The notes below the pieces were generated by a model that was not told the origin of the DNA, did no database searches, and saw nothing but the letters and a program-made list of their open reading frames with translations. From contig DASXAR010000013.1 in NCBI GenBank assembly GCA_036406595.1, positions 1 through 42,183 of the forward strand: a stretch of DNA of 42,183 bases, written 5' to 3'. Source of the stretch: VRUE01 sp036406595. Its GTDB lineage: Bacteria; Actinomycetota; Thermoleophilia; Solirubrobacterales; 70-9. Position numbers and translations under genes: made by a program. Shown one piece after another: positions 32,396 to 40,665 of the stretch; the stretch's first letter is position 1, and every line of letters begins with the position of its first letter.

Positions 32396-34876
32396 GTGGC
32401 GGAGACCATCAACGCCTACCGGGCCGAGCCGTACGACTACCGTGAGGCGCGGGCGCTGGTGGACGGCCTCGGACTCAGCGAGCCGGTCGCGATCACCCTG
32501 ATCCGGCGGGGCTACCGGACCCCGGAGGCCGCTCGTGCCTTTCTCGATGCCGATGAGTCCCATCCCCCCGAGGCGTTCGCCTCGATGTGCACGGTGCTCG
32601 AGCGGGTGCTCGGAGCGGTTCGGGCGGGTCGGCGGATCACGGTCCACGGGGACTTCGACGTGGACGGCGTCTGCGCGACCGCCCTTCTGGTCGGCGCTTT
32701 GCGCGAGATCGGGGCCGACTGCGACTGGCTGATTCCCGACCGGATCTCCGACGGCTACGGCCTGACGTCGGCCAACATCGAGCGCCTCGCGAGGCGCGGC
32801 ACCTCGCTTCTGGTAACCGTCGATTGCGGCATCACCGCCGCCGATGAGATCAGGCTCGCCGCCTCGCTCGGCATCGAGGCGATCGTCACCGACCACCATC
32901 AGCCAGGTGACGAGCTTCCGGACTGCCCGATCCTCCACCCATCCCTCGACAGCTACCCCTTCGCCGACCTCTGTGGCACAGCGGTGGCATGGAAACTCGC
33001 ATGCGCTTTGCGGAAGGCGTCTGGTGGGGGGTCCCCAGGAACTCCGCGCGAAGTCGCGCCTGGGGACCCCCTGTCCGACGCCTCCGATGTCAAGGATCTC
33101 GACCTTGTGGCGTTGGCGACCGTTGCCGACCTGGTGCCGCTGGTGGGGGAGAACAGGTCGCTGGTGAGGCGGGGCCTGGAGGAGGTGCGGCGGGCGCAGC
33201 GGCCGGGGATGAGGGCGCTGCTGGAGGCTGCGCAATGTGAGCCGAGCGAGGTGGACGAGGGGGACCTCGCCTTCCGGATCGCCCCCCGCATAAATGCCGC
33301 CGGCCGCCTGTATCGGGCGGACGCCGGCGTCGAGCTGTTCCTAACCGCCGAAGAGGAGAGGGCGGCCGAGATCGCGGCGGAGCTGGGCCGGGCGAACGCT
33401 GAGCGGCGGGCGACGGAGCGGCAGGTGGATGCTGCCGCGGAGGCGGCGCGGCGGGAGCTTCCCGAAAGCGCAGAGGCAGCCGCCCTGGTGGTGGCCGGCG
33501 AAGGCTGGCATCCAGGTGTGATCGGAATCGTCGCCACGCGCCTCGCCGAGCGCCATCATCGCCCCGCGATCGTCATCTCCCTCGACGGCGAGGGTGGCGG
33601 CCGCGGCTCGGGCCGCGGAATCCCGGGCTTCGACCTGCTCGCCGGCCTCGAAGCCTGCTCCGAGCACCTGACCCGGTTCGGCGGGCACCGCGCCGCCGCC
33701 GGCCTGGAGCTCCCCGCCGACCGGGTGGACGCCTTTCGCGAGGCATTCTGCGCCCATGCCGGCGCGGTCCTGCTGCCCGAGCATCTGGTCCGAACCGAGC
33801 GGATCGACGCGATGGTGGGCGGGGCCGGCCTCGGGCTCGACCTCGCCGAGGAGCTGCAGCGGCTGGGGCCGTTCGGGATGGGAAATCCGGGAGTTCGGCT
33901 GCTGGTCCCCTCGGCTCGGGTGCGCGACGTGCGACCGATGGGTGAGGGCAGGCACGCGCGGTTCAGCCTGCACAGCGGATCGCATCGGGCGCTCGGTGTC
34001 GCCTTCGGGCGCTCGAGCCTCGGAGTGGGGGAGGAGGAGCTGGTCGATGCCGCGGTGCGGCTGGAGGTCAATCGCTGGAACGGTTCGATCGAGCCCCGCA
34101 TCGTGCTGCGCGAGCTTTACTCGTGCGAGCAGAGTGGGGATGCGATCGACGCAGACCTCTGGTGGGCTCGCTTCGAGAGCGAGCTTGCCGCCGACCCGAA
34201 CGACTGGCCGGTCGCGCCGGCTCTCGAAGCGGTGGGGGCGCCGCGCGAGGTGCTGAGGCCGCTCTCCTCGCCGGCGGCGGTCGTCACCGAGCTTGCCACG
34301 TCAGGCGGGGGAGACGTTCTCGCCGTGGTTGCAGACGCGGAGGCGCGGCCGGCGTTGCGGAACTGCGGAGCCGAGCTGGCCGATGCGGTCAGGCTGGAGG
34401 CCGAGCCCGGGCTCGCCGCCCGCTTCGAGCACGTAGTTCTCGTCGACCCGCCGGCGTTTGCTCACGTCGAGGGCCTGGCGACCATGCCCACCGCGAGAGG
34501 CGGCTACGTGCACCGCGCCTGGGGCGAAGCCGAGCATCGCTTTGCGATCGCCTGCCTGGGGCGGCACCTGGCGCAGCGATCCGTTCTCGCCGAGATCTAT
34601 CAGGAGCTGCGAGACGCCGGCGGGGTGAAGGGCGAGTCCCTGCTCGCCTGGCTGCGGGGTGGCGGCCGCCAGCCGCGTGGCCCCGAGACTGCGGCACGGT
34701 GCTTCCGCGTCCTCACCGAGCTCGAACTCGTCGACGGAGAGCCAAAAGGGGGGGATGGGGCGGTGCGCGTCGTATCCTCAGAGAGAACCGAGCTGGAGCG
34801 TTCGGGCGCATATCGCGTCTACAGTGACCGCTATCAGGAGGGTCTCCAATTCCTCGAACGACACAGACAACCGTAG
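32396..34876 (+). CDS. recJ: Single-stranded-DNA-specific exonuclease RecJ
   Basis: 826 residues from the GTG at 32396, chosen because YDYREARALVDGLGLSEPVA is where family homology should begin; ATG codons at 32294 and upstream would add residues with no recognisable features. RecJ degrades 5' ended single strands in repair. The DHH domain has VHGDFDVDGVCATALL, LVTVDCGITAADE and VTDHHQPGDE. DHHA1 has VAGEGWHPGVIGIVATRLAE and the GGH motif in FGGHRAAAGL. An OB-fold region follows, then a ~200-residue C-terminal extension with degraded RecJ_C-like features. A palindromic 67-base insertion between the first DHH lobe and LDLVALATVADLVPL adds ~20 residues. Confidence 0.95.
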   Translation: MAETINAYRAEPYDYREARALVDGLGLSEPVAITLIRRGYRTPEAARAFLDADESHPPEAFASMCTVLERVLGAVRAGRRITVHGDFDVDGVCATALLVGALREIGADCDWLIPDRISDGYGLTSANIERLARRGTSLLVTVDCGITAADEIRLAASLGIEAIVTDHHQPGDELPDCPILHPSLDSYPFADLCGTAVAWKLACALRKASGGGSPGTPREVAPGDPLSDASDVKDLDLVALATVADLVPLVGENRSLVRRGLEEVRRAQRPGMRALLEAAQCEPSEVDEGDLAFRIAPRINAAGRLYRADAGVELFLTAEEERAAEIAAELGRANAERRATERQVDAAAEAARRELPESAEAAALVVAGEGWHPGVIGIVATRLAERHHRPAIVISLDGEGGGRGSGRGIPGFDLLAGLEACSEHLTRFGGHRAAAGLELPADRVDAFREAFCAHAGAVLLPEHLVRTERIDAMVGGAGLGLDLAEELQRLGPFGMGNPGVRLLVPSARVRDVRPMGEGRHARFSLHSGSHRALGVAFGRSSLGVGEEELVDAAVRLEVNRWNGSIEPRIVLRELYSCEQSGDAIDADLWWARFESELAADPNDWPVAPALEAVGAPREVLRPLSSPAAVVTELATSGGGDVLAVVADAEARPALRNCGAELADAVRLEAEPGLAARFEHVVLVDPPAFAHVEGLATMPTARGGYVHRAWGEAEHRFAIACLGRHLAQRSVLAEIYQELRDAGGVKGESLLAWLRGGGRQPRGPETAARCFRVLTELELVDGEPKGGDGAVRVVSSERTELERSGAYRVYSDRYQEGLQFLERHRQP
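33016..33082. repeat. Palindromic element inserted in frame within recJ
   Basis: Arms of 24 bases (33016-33039 and 33059-33082) are complementary with four mismatches, including a perfect 13-bp core GGGGGTCCCCAGG/CCTGGGGACCCCC. A second small stem (CGCG/CGCG, 33047-33058) sits in the loop. It encodes the loop GGGSPGTPREVAPGDPL, a region of RecJ that is normally short and variable. The shape recalls palindromic elements that spread inside coding genes, such as the Rickettsia RPE type. Confidence 0.75.
34836..34851 (+). promoter_or_regulatory. Perfect Shine-Dalgarno and possible ATT start for rel
   Basis: AGGAGG at 34836-34841 is followed seven bases later by ATT at 34849, in frame with rel and with no stop between. 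The GTG at 34909 has no ribosome site at the right distance. If ATT is used, rel gains 20 residues (IPRTTQTTVEQKELLADLFA), completing an N-terminal helix. The site overlaps the end of recJ. Confidence 0.4.
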
Positions 34877-34908
34877 AGCAGAAGGAGCTGCTGGCCGACC
34901 TATTTGCG

Positions 34909-37098
34909 GTGGTCGAGGAGTTCGAGTCCGATGCCTCGGGCGGGCTCGGCGCAAACGGGGACGGAGCGTCGTCGCTGATCGACCGCGATACCGTCGCCCG
35001 CGCCTTCGGTTTCTCCTGCGAGCGCCACGCCGACCAGAGGCGGCGCTCCGGCGACGAGTTCATCACCCATCCGGTGGGCGTCGCTCAGATCTGCGCCCGG
35101 ATGCGGCTCGACACCGAGACCCTCTGCGCTGCGCTGCTCCACGACACTGTTGAGGACACCAGCGCCAGCCTGGGGGAGATCCGCGCCGAGTTCGGCGAGG
35201 AGATCGCACAACTCGTCGACGGCGTGACCAAGCTCACCGGGATGACCTTCGAGAGCCGCGACGAGCGGCAGGCCGAGAACTACCGCAAGATGATGGTCGC
35301 GATGGCCACCGACGTCAGGGTGATCCTGATCAAGCTGGCCGACCGCCTCCACAACATGCGCACGCTGGGGGCCCTGCCGAAGCAGAAGCAGCTGTCGAAG
35401 TCCCACGAGACGCTCGAGATCTACGCGCCGCTCGCGCACCGGCTCGGCATCCACGCGATCAAATGGGAGCTCGAGGATCTCGCCTTCGCGACCCTGCACC
35501 CGCGCAAGTACAAGGAGATCAAACAGCTGGTTGCGCAGCAGCGCGACGAGCGGGAGGCCTTCGTCGGAGAGGCGGGGGACTTCCTCGCGAGGGAGCTGAA
35601 AAAGGTCGGTATCGAGGCCGAGATATCAGGCCGCGCCAAGCACTTCTACTCGATCTACACGAAGATGACCAAGAAGGGGCGCGAGTTCAACGAGATCTTC
35701 GACCTGACGGCGATGCGGGTGATCGTCGGCTCGGTCAAAGACTGCTACGGCGCAATCGGCGTCATCCACTCGCTCTGGAAGCCGCTGCCGGGGCGCTTCA
35801 AGGACTTCGTCGCGATGCCGAAGGCGAACATGTACCAGGCGCTTCACACGACCGTGATCGGCCCCGAGGGCAAGCCGCTCGAGATCCAGATCCGCACCGC
35901 GGAGATGCACAACCTCGCCGAGTACGGCGTCGCCGCCCACGTCGCCTACAAGGAGGGCGGCTCGGCCGACCCGAAGCGCGAGAAGATGACCTGGCTCCGC
36001 CAGCTGGTCGAGGCGCAGGGCGAGCAGGACCCGGCCGAGTTCCTCGAGTCGCTCAAGGTGGACCTCTTTGAGGACGAGGTCTTCGTCTTCACGCCGAAGG
36101 GGGAGGTGAAGAGCCTGTCCGCCGGCTCGACGCCCCTCGACTTCGCCTACGCGGTCCACACGGACGTCGGCCACCGCTGCGTCGGCGCCAAGGTGAACGG
36201 GAGCATCGTGCCACTGCACTACCAGCTGCGCTCCGGGGACATCGTCGAGGTGCTGACCGCGAAGCAGAGGCGGGGGCCGTCGCGCGACTGGCTGAAGCTG
36301 GTGCGGACGAGCCGGGCTCGCAACAAGATCCGCGCCTTCTTCAAGCAGGAGCGCCGCGAGGACGCCGAGCGGCACGGCCGTGAGGCTCTCGAGGACGCCC
36401 TCCGCAAGCGCGGCCTGCCGATGCAGAAAATCGCGATGTCGCCGCTGCTCGCGGACGTGATCCGCGAGACCGGCTACCGCAAGGCGAGCGAGTTCTACAT
36501 CGCACTCGGTCAGGGCAAGGTCTCGACCAAGGCCGTCGCCAACAAGGTGATGCAGCGCCTCAAGGCGGGCGAGGGGGTCGAGGACGAGAAGCCGGTGGGG
36601 ATGTCAGGCGCGCGCGAGGACCAGGTCCGCCGGACCAAGGACGCCTCCAACTACGGGATCCGCGTCAAGGGGGCCGACCAGGTCGCGGTGCGGCTCGCCA
36701 AGTGCTGCCGGCCGGTGCCCGGAGACGAGATCGCGGGCTATGTGTCGCTGGGCCGCGGAATCACCATCCACCGCACCGACTGCAAGAACCTGAAGGCGCT
36801 GAAAAAGACCCCCGAACGCTTTGTCGACGTCAGCTGGGAAGGCGAGAACGAGTCCTCATACCGGGTCGAGCTGCAGATCGACGCATACGACCGCACCCGC
36901 CTGCTCGAGGACCTGTCGCGAACCTTCTCGGAGGCCGGGATCAACATCGTCGAGGCGAGGTGCATGACCCGTCCTCCGATGGTCAAGAATTCCTTCGTAA
37001 TCGAGGTCGGCGATCCCGAGCAGGTGAAGCAGTGCGTGTCGCGCCTGCGCAACGTCGAGTCGGTCTTCGATGCCTACCGGATAACTCCGACCGGCTGA
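34909..37098 (+). CDS. rel: Bifunctional (p)ppGpp synthetase/hydrolase Rel
   Basis: 729 residues from the GTG; see the separate entry for a possible earlier ATT start. Rel makes and breaks the alarmone (p)ppGpp. The hydrolase HD domain has FITHPVGVAQI (His54), ALLHDTVEDT (His78, Asp79) and KLADRLHNMRTL. The synthetase domain has FYSIYTKM, FDLTAMRVIV and GRFKDFVAMPKANMYQALHT; the RFKD loop (296-299) is the form found in bifunctional Rel/SpoT proteins, not the EFDD of synthetase-only RelA. TGS follows (DEVFVFTPKGEVKSLSAGST), then a Cys-rich segment ending KCCRPVPGDEIAGY, and a C-terminal ACT domain. All regions are intact. Likely co-transcribed with recJ. Confidence 0.97.
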   Translation: MVEEFESDASGGLGANGDGASSLIDRDTVARAFGFSCERHADQRRRSGDEFITHPVGVAQICARMRLDTETLCAALLHDTVEDTSASLGEIRAEFGEEIAQLVDGVTKLTGMTFESRDERQAENYRKMMVAMATDVRVILIKLADRLHNMRTLGALPKQKQLSKSHETLEIYAPLAHRLGIHAIKWELEDLAFATLHPRKYKEIKQLVAQQRDEREAFVGEAGDFLARELKKVGIEAEISGRAKHFYSIYTKMTKKGREFNEIFDLTAMRVIVGSVKDCYGAIGVIHSLWKPLPGRFKDFVAMPKANMYQALHTTVIGPEGKPLEIQIRTAEMHNLAEYGVAAHVAYKEGGSADPKREKMTWLRQLVEAQGEQDPAEFLESLKVDLFEDEVFVFTPKGEVKSLSAGSTPLDFAYAVHTDVGHRCVGAKVNGSIVPLHYQLRSGDIVEVLTAKQRRGPSRDWLKLVRTSRARNKIRAFFKQERREDAERHGREALEDALRKRGLPMQKIAMSPLLADVIRETGYRKASEFYIALGQGKVSTKAVANKVMQRLKAGEGVEDEKPVGMSGAREDQVRRTKDASNYGIRVKGADQVAVRLAKCCRPVPGDEIAGYVSLGRGITIHRTDCKNLKALKKTPERFVDVSWEGENESSYRVELQIDAYDRTRLLEDLSRTFSEAGINIVEARCMTRPPMVKNSFVIEVGDPEQVKQCVSRLRNVESVFDAYRITPTG

Positions 37099-37130
37099 CT
37101 GCGGCCGGACGCTTTGCACCCAAATGGCCG

Positions 37131-37158
37131 CGGCGGGGCCTCGCGATCCTCCCATTTG
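37131..37158 (+). terminator. Candidate stem-loop downstream of rel
   Basis: CAAATGG (37131-37137) and CCATTTG (37152-37158) form a 7-bp stem with a 14-base GC-rich loop, 33 bases after the rel stop. A C-run rather than a T-run follows, so it would be a U-less terminator at best. Confidence 0.3.
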
Positions 37159-37254
37159 TCCCCCCGGGTCCGCGTGAAGGCTGAAGTTAGGGGGAATCAA
37201 ACGTTCTCGTGAAAATCCTGTATGCGGCGAGTCAGTTTCTGTCGAGTACTCGTC

Positions 37255-37599
37255 ATGAGGGTCGCCCTCGGAACATTCGCCTACTCCGCGATCGAGACAC
37301 AGCTCGGCGGCGATGTCGAGAGCGGTGCGCGGGCGGCCCTGGTCCATTACCTGCGCAGGATCAAGTCGGGGCGGCCCCCCGTCGGGCTTCCGGCGTTCAG
37401 TCGCGACTGGGCGCCCCCCTCGTCGGCGCCCGCGCTCGAGCTCGAGCTCGAGCAGGAGGACGTGTCGGCGCTGGAGCGTGAGGCCGTGAGGCAGGACGCA
37501 ACGCTCGATCAGCTCGTCACGCACGCGGTGTTCGTCTACCTCGCCGACCTCGATCGCCCGGAAGCGGCCGGCACGGGGCGGAAGGACCGCCCTGATTGA
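37255..37599 (+). CDS. Small hypothetical protein
   Basis: 114 residues from the ATG at 37255; ATG 37222 is an alternative and neither has a good ribosome site. The N-terminal half begins MRVALGTFAYSAIETQLGGD and has GARAALVHYLRRIKSGRPP. The C-terminal half ELELEQEDVSALEREAVRQD then LDQLVTHAVFVYLADLDR is helical and acidic, reminiscent of small ribbon-helix-helix or anti-toxin-like helices but without a clear DNA-binding strand. No family name. It ends nine bases before the convergent Gfo/Idh/MocA gene. Confidence 0.65.
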   Translation: MRVALGTFAYSAIETQLGGDVESGARAALVHYLRRIKSGRPPVGLPAFSRDWAPPSSAPALELELEQEDVSALEREAVRQDATLDQLVTHAVFVYLADLDRPEAAGTGRKDRPD

Positions 37600-37608
37600 T
37601 GACCGAGC

Positions 37609-38862
37609 CTAGTCCTGCCTTGACCTCAGGCTCGGCGTCGTGCCGTTGCCGTCGCTCCGGGCTGCTCCCCCCAACCCCTGTCCATTGCCGTTTTGCCGGG
37701 CCTTGCCGTTCGACCCGTTGCCGTTGCGGCTCGCGACCCCATTCGACCCGTTGCCGTTATGGCCGTTGCCGTTCATGGCGTGTCCGTTGCCGTTGCCGTT
37801 CGTGACCGCGGCGGGGCGGCCGGCAAGGAGGTCACCCGGCCGGCGGACCGGGGTCGGCTCTCCGCGCGCGTAGAGCGATGCCTCGAGCGCCTCGAGGGCC
37901 AGCACGACTTCGAGGCCGAGCGTCGAGTTCGAGATGGGGGTGGTTCCCTGCCGTATCGCCGAGGCGAAGTCCTGAAGCTCCAGTCCGAGCGGCTCGGCCG
38001 CCTTGATCTGAGGGGCCACCATGTCGCCGGTGCGATAGGTGAGCCGGTACTCGCCGAAGTTCGCGGGTGGCTCGTCGAAGTCGAGCCCGCGGTCGTAGAT
38101 CCGCACCGAGTCATCCGCAGCCGTGTCCTCGTACTGGACCATCCTGCGGCTGCCGACGACGACCATCTGTCGCATCTTGCGCGGCGCCAGCCACGAAACC
38201 TGGACGTTGGCCTGGGCGCCGCTCTCGAAGCGAAGCGTCATGAAAGCCGTCTCGTGCACGCCCTCTTGGAAGACGCTGCGGCCGTTGGCCGTCACCTCGA
38301 CCACGGGCTCGCCGAGCCAGTGGAGCAGGATCGACAGATCATGGGGCGCGAGGTCGAGGACGACGCCGTCCTGCTGGTAGAGCCCCAGGTTCATCCGCGA
38401 GGAGGTGACGAAGTAGACCTCGCCGAGGACGTCGTCGTCGATCAGGCCGCGCACCTTGTTCACGGAGGGGCTGTAGAGGAAGGTGTGTCCCGGCATCAGC
38501 ACGAGGCCCAGCTCATCGGCAAGGCCGATCAGCTCCGCGGCCTCCTTGGGGGTGCGGGCGAGTGGCTTCTCGACAAGGACGTGCTTGCCTGCTTCGAGGG
38601 CGCTTCGGACCAGCGGGTAATGGGTGTGGGGCGGCGTCGCGATCGCGACCGCCTCCAGATCGGGGTCGGCAAGCGCCTTCTCGAGGTCGGGCTCGACGGG
38701 GAGCCCGGCGTGCCGCTGGCGGACGCTCTCCGCCCGCGCCTCGTCTCGCTCGCAGAGGCCGGTGAGTCGAAGCTCCGGCCGCTCGATCACGTTGCGGACG
38801 ATGTTCGGGCCCCAGTAGCCGTAGCCGACGACCATGGTTGCGATCGGGTGCTCGAAATACAT
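37609..38862 (-). CDS. Gfo/Idh/MocA family oxidoreductase with Asn-Gly-rich tail
   Basis: 417 residues, ATG at 38862. The Rossmann motif VVGYGYWGPNIVRNV, the family mark VLVEKPLARTPKEA with its catalytic Lys, and the C-terminal region GEVYFVTSSRMNLGLYQQDG and APHDLSILLHWLGE are present. Related enzymes oxidise UDP-amino sugars (WbpB/WlbA type) in surface-glycan synthesis, and the neighbouring Wzz-like and ligase-like genes fit that. The last ~55 residues are a low-complexity tail rich in Asn-Gly (NGNGNG, NGNGSNG twice), likely disordered. It is divergent from the Wzz-like operon, with 155 bases between the starts. Confidence 0.93.
   Translation of the reverse strand: MYFEHPIATMVVGYGYWGPNIVRNVIERPELRLTGLCERDEARAESVRQRHAGLPVEPDLEKALADPDLEAVAIATPPHTHYPLVRSALEAGKHVLVEKPLARTPKEAAELIGLADELGLVLMPGHTFLYSPSVNKVRGLIDDDVLGEVYFVTSSRMNLGLYQQDGVVLDLAPHDLSILLHWLGEPVVEVTANGRSVFQEGVHETAFMTLRFESGAQANVQVSWLAPRKMRQMVVVGSRRMVQYEDTAADDSVRIYDRGLDFDEPPANFGEYRLTYRTGDMVAPQIKAAEPLGLELQDFASAIRQGTTPISNSTLGLEVVLALEALEASLYARGEPTPVRRPGDLLAGRPAAVTNGNGNGHAMNGNGHNGNGSNGVASRNGNGSNGKARQNGNGQGLGGAARSDGNGTTPSLRSRQD
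37639..37803 (-). repeat. Short tandem repeats encoding the Asn-Gly tail
   Basis: Repeated GGCAAC/AACGGC hexamers, with two longer copies coding NGNGSNG, make up the 3' end of the oxidoreductase gene. Codons stay in frame. The same NGNG pattern appears once near the C-terminus of the second Wzz-like protein (40605-40616). Confidence 0.7.
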
Positions 38863-38936
38863 CAACTGAGAAACGAGCCACTCCGCGCCGACTTGCGTAA
38901 TTCGCTGTGTCCGGGCGAATGAAAAAGGGGGGAGTC

Positions 38937-38975
38937 ATGGACAGAAGTTCTCCACCGCCTGCGCGTTGCTCTTGA
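38937..38975 (+). CDS. Possible 12-aa leader peptide upstream of the Wzz-like genes
   Basis: ATG at 38937 is preceded by AAAAAGGGGGGAG at ideal distance, one of the strongest ribosome sites in the window, and opens a frame of 12 codons (MDRSSPPPARCS) ending in TGA at 38975. It begins 80 bases before the TTG of the first Wzz-like gene. The Pro-Pro-Pro run could slow ribosomes. It may be a leader ORF controlling the operon. Confidence 0.3.
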   Translation: MDRSSPPPARCS

Positions 38976-39017
38976 GAGTGCCCGGCCCCGCCTCTGGCCG
39001 CCGACCTTGGAGACGAC

Positions 39018-39818
39018 TTGAAACTGATCTCGATTCTGAAGGAGCTCTGGCAGCGCCGGCTGCTCGTTGCGCTTGCGTTCTTCGTCGCGTTCTCGATCTC
39101 CGTGCTCGCCGTCTTTCAGGTGAGTCCGGGCCCGCCGTTCCTCTCCAAGCGCACGCAGGACACCGCCGAGGGCTCGATCGAGATCCTCGTGGACTCGGCG
39201 CGATCCCCGATCGCCGACGCCCAGCGGGACCTCACCGGACTCACCGCGCGTGCGGCGGTCTTCGCCAAATACATGGCGGGAGGCGACGTGATCGGTCGGA
39301 TCGCCAAGGCGAATGGCCTCTCCGTCAAGCAGATCGACGTCGCGGGCTCGATCGCTGTCCCCTCCGAAGCGCCCGGCGTCGAACAGGCGCTACCCCAGCT
39401 TCACCAATACGGCATCGCCGTGAGCTCGGCCGACGAACTGCCGATCGTCAGCGTCGTCACCCGAGCCCCGACCGTGGCGAGAGCACGGGCCCTTGCGGCG
39501 GCAGCGCCAAAGGCGCTCCGCGGGGTGGTCGAGTCGATCCAGGACCAGCAGGGCACGCCTGAACGAAAACGGGTCGAGTTCAGGGTGCTCGGCCCTCCAC
39601 GCGCCGCCATGGTTGTCGACGCCAAGGGAAAGAAAATGGCTCTGATGATCTTCATCACGCTCTTCGGGATCGGCATCGTCCTGATCCTGGGAATCCCGCG
39701 CTTCATCCAGAGCTGGCGGACCAGCGAGCCCGAGGCGGAGCTCTGGGAAGCGCCGGAGGAGCTCGAGGACGACCCCGACGTCCTGCACCTCCCGGCTCAG
39801 GCCGAAAAGCACGGGTAG
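39018..39818 (+). CDS. Wzz-like chain-length/polysaccharide co-polymerase protein A
   Basis: 266 residues from a TTG with GGAG seven bases upstream. One membrane segment at ~14-33 (LLVALAFFVAFSISVLAVFQ) and one at ~210-230 (MALMIFITLFGIGIVLILGI) enclose a ~170-residue external domain. That is the layout of Wzz/PCP proteins that set glycan chain length. The external domain has SIEILVDSARSPIADAQRDL, RAAVFAKYMAG and LPIVSVVTRAPTVARARALA. There is no C-terminal tyrosine-kinase domain. It is a paralogue of the next gene. Its cytosolic tail is acidic. Confidence 0.82.
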   Translation: MKLISILKELWQRRLLVALAFFVAFSISVLAVFQVSPGPPFLSKRTQDTAEGSIEILVDSARSPIADAQRDLTGLTARAAVFAKYMAGGDVIGRIAKANGLSVKQIDVAGSIAVPSEAPGVEQALPQLHQYGIAVSSADELPIVSVVTRAPTVARARALAAAAPKALRGVVESIQDQQGTPERKRVEFRVLGPPRAAMVVDAKGKKMALMIFITLFGIGIVLILGIPRFIQSWRTSEPEAELWEAPEELEDDPDVLHLPAQAEKHG

Positions 39819-39822
39819 GGCA

Positions 39823-40662
39823 GTGGAGCTTGCCCGAACGCTGAAGACCCTCTGGTGGCGCCGGCGGCTGCTGGCGGTCGGGGTGGCCATCGCGATTCTC
39901 GCTGCACTGCTCAGCGTCTATCGGGTCAGTCTGGCGCCCCCCTCCCTGGAAAGCCGCGCCAACGAATTCTCAACAGCCTCGGTGCAGATACTCGTTGACA
40001 CGCCGGGCTCGGCGTTCGCCGATCTCGCCAGCAACATCGAACCCCTCGAGACTCGGGCAAGCGTCTTCGCGCGCTTCCTGGCAAGCCCGGTGGCGGTCGA
40101 TCTGATCGCCCAGCGCGCGAAGGTCCCGGCGAACGCGATCGAGGCGCAGGGCCCGTTCGACCTCAATCAGCCGCTGTTCGTGCAGGAACCGACCGCCGAG
40201 CAACGCAGCTCGCAGATCATCGGCGAGGGAGCCGTCTACAGGCTGCGATTCGTGAACACGCCCGAACTGCCGATCATCGCCGTCTATGCGCAGGCGCCCA
40301 CCACGCCGGAGGCGCTGCGGCTTGCGAACGCGGTTCCCGTGGCTCTTCGGCGCTACATCGATGGGCTGCAGGACAGCCAGGACACGCCTCAGCAGCGCCG
40401 GGTGCAGGTGCGCCGGCTCGGGACTGCGTCGGGCGGCGTCGTGAACAAGGGGGCGGACATACAGATCGCCCTGCTCGTCTTCCTCGTGGTGCTGGTCGGT
40501 TGGTGCATGCTGCTCGTCCCCGCCCACACGATCGCCCAGGGATGGCGGGAAGTCGGAAGCCCGCCGGCCCGGCGCCCTTCCCCGAGGCGCGGTGGGTCTC
40601 AGAACGGGAACGGCCCCCGCGAGGAGGTCCCGACCGACCCGGATCCAGGGAAGGTCGGCTGA
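39823..40662 (+). CDS. Wzz-like chain-length/polysaccharide co-polymerase protein B
   Basis: 279 residues from a GTG five bases after gene A's stop. It repeats gene A's plan: N-terminal membrane helix (~15-34), an external domain with ASVQILVDTPGSAFADLASN, TRASVFARFLAS and LPIIAVYAQAPTTPEALRLA, then a second helix (IALLVFLVVLVGWCMLLVP). Shared blocks with A include S(I/V)xILVD, RAxVFA(K/R), and QDxQxTPxxxRVxxRxLG. The cytosolic tail is Pro/Arg-rich and has a short NGNG run. Two non-identical PCP-like proteins in tandem suggest a hetero-oligomer. Confidence 0.82.
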   Translation: MELARTLKTLWWRRRLLAVGVAIAILAALLSVYRVSLAPPSLESRANEFSTASVQILVDTPGSAFADLASNIEPLETRASVFARFLASPVAVDLIAQRAKVPANAIEAQGPFDLNQPLFVQEPTAEQRSSQIIGEGAVYRLRFVNTPELPIIAVYAQAPTTPEALRLANAVPVALRRYIDGLQDSQDTPQQRRVQVRRLGTASGGVVNKGADIQIALLVFLVVLVGWCMLLVPAHTIAQGWREVGSPPARRPSPRRGGSQNGNGPREEVPTDPDPGKVG

Positions 40663-40665
40663 GAG

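Noticed and set aside
37209..37481. GTG frame beginning MKILYAASQFL
   Set aside because: Starts like a glycosyltransferase, but the rest is Arg-rich shadow of the gene at 37255.
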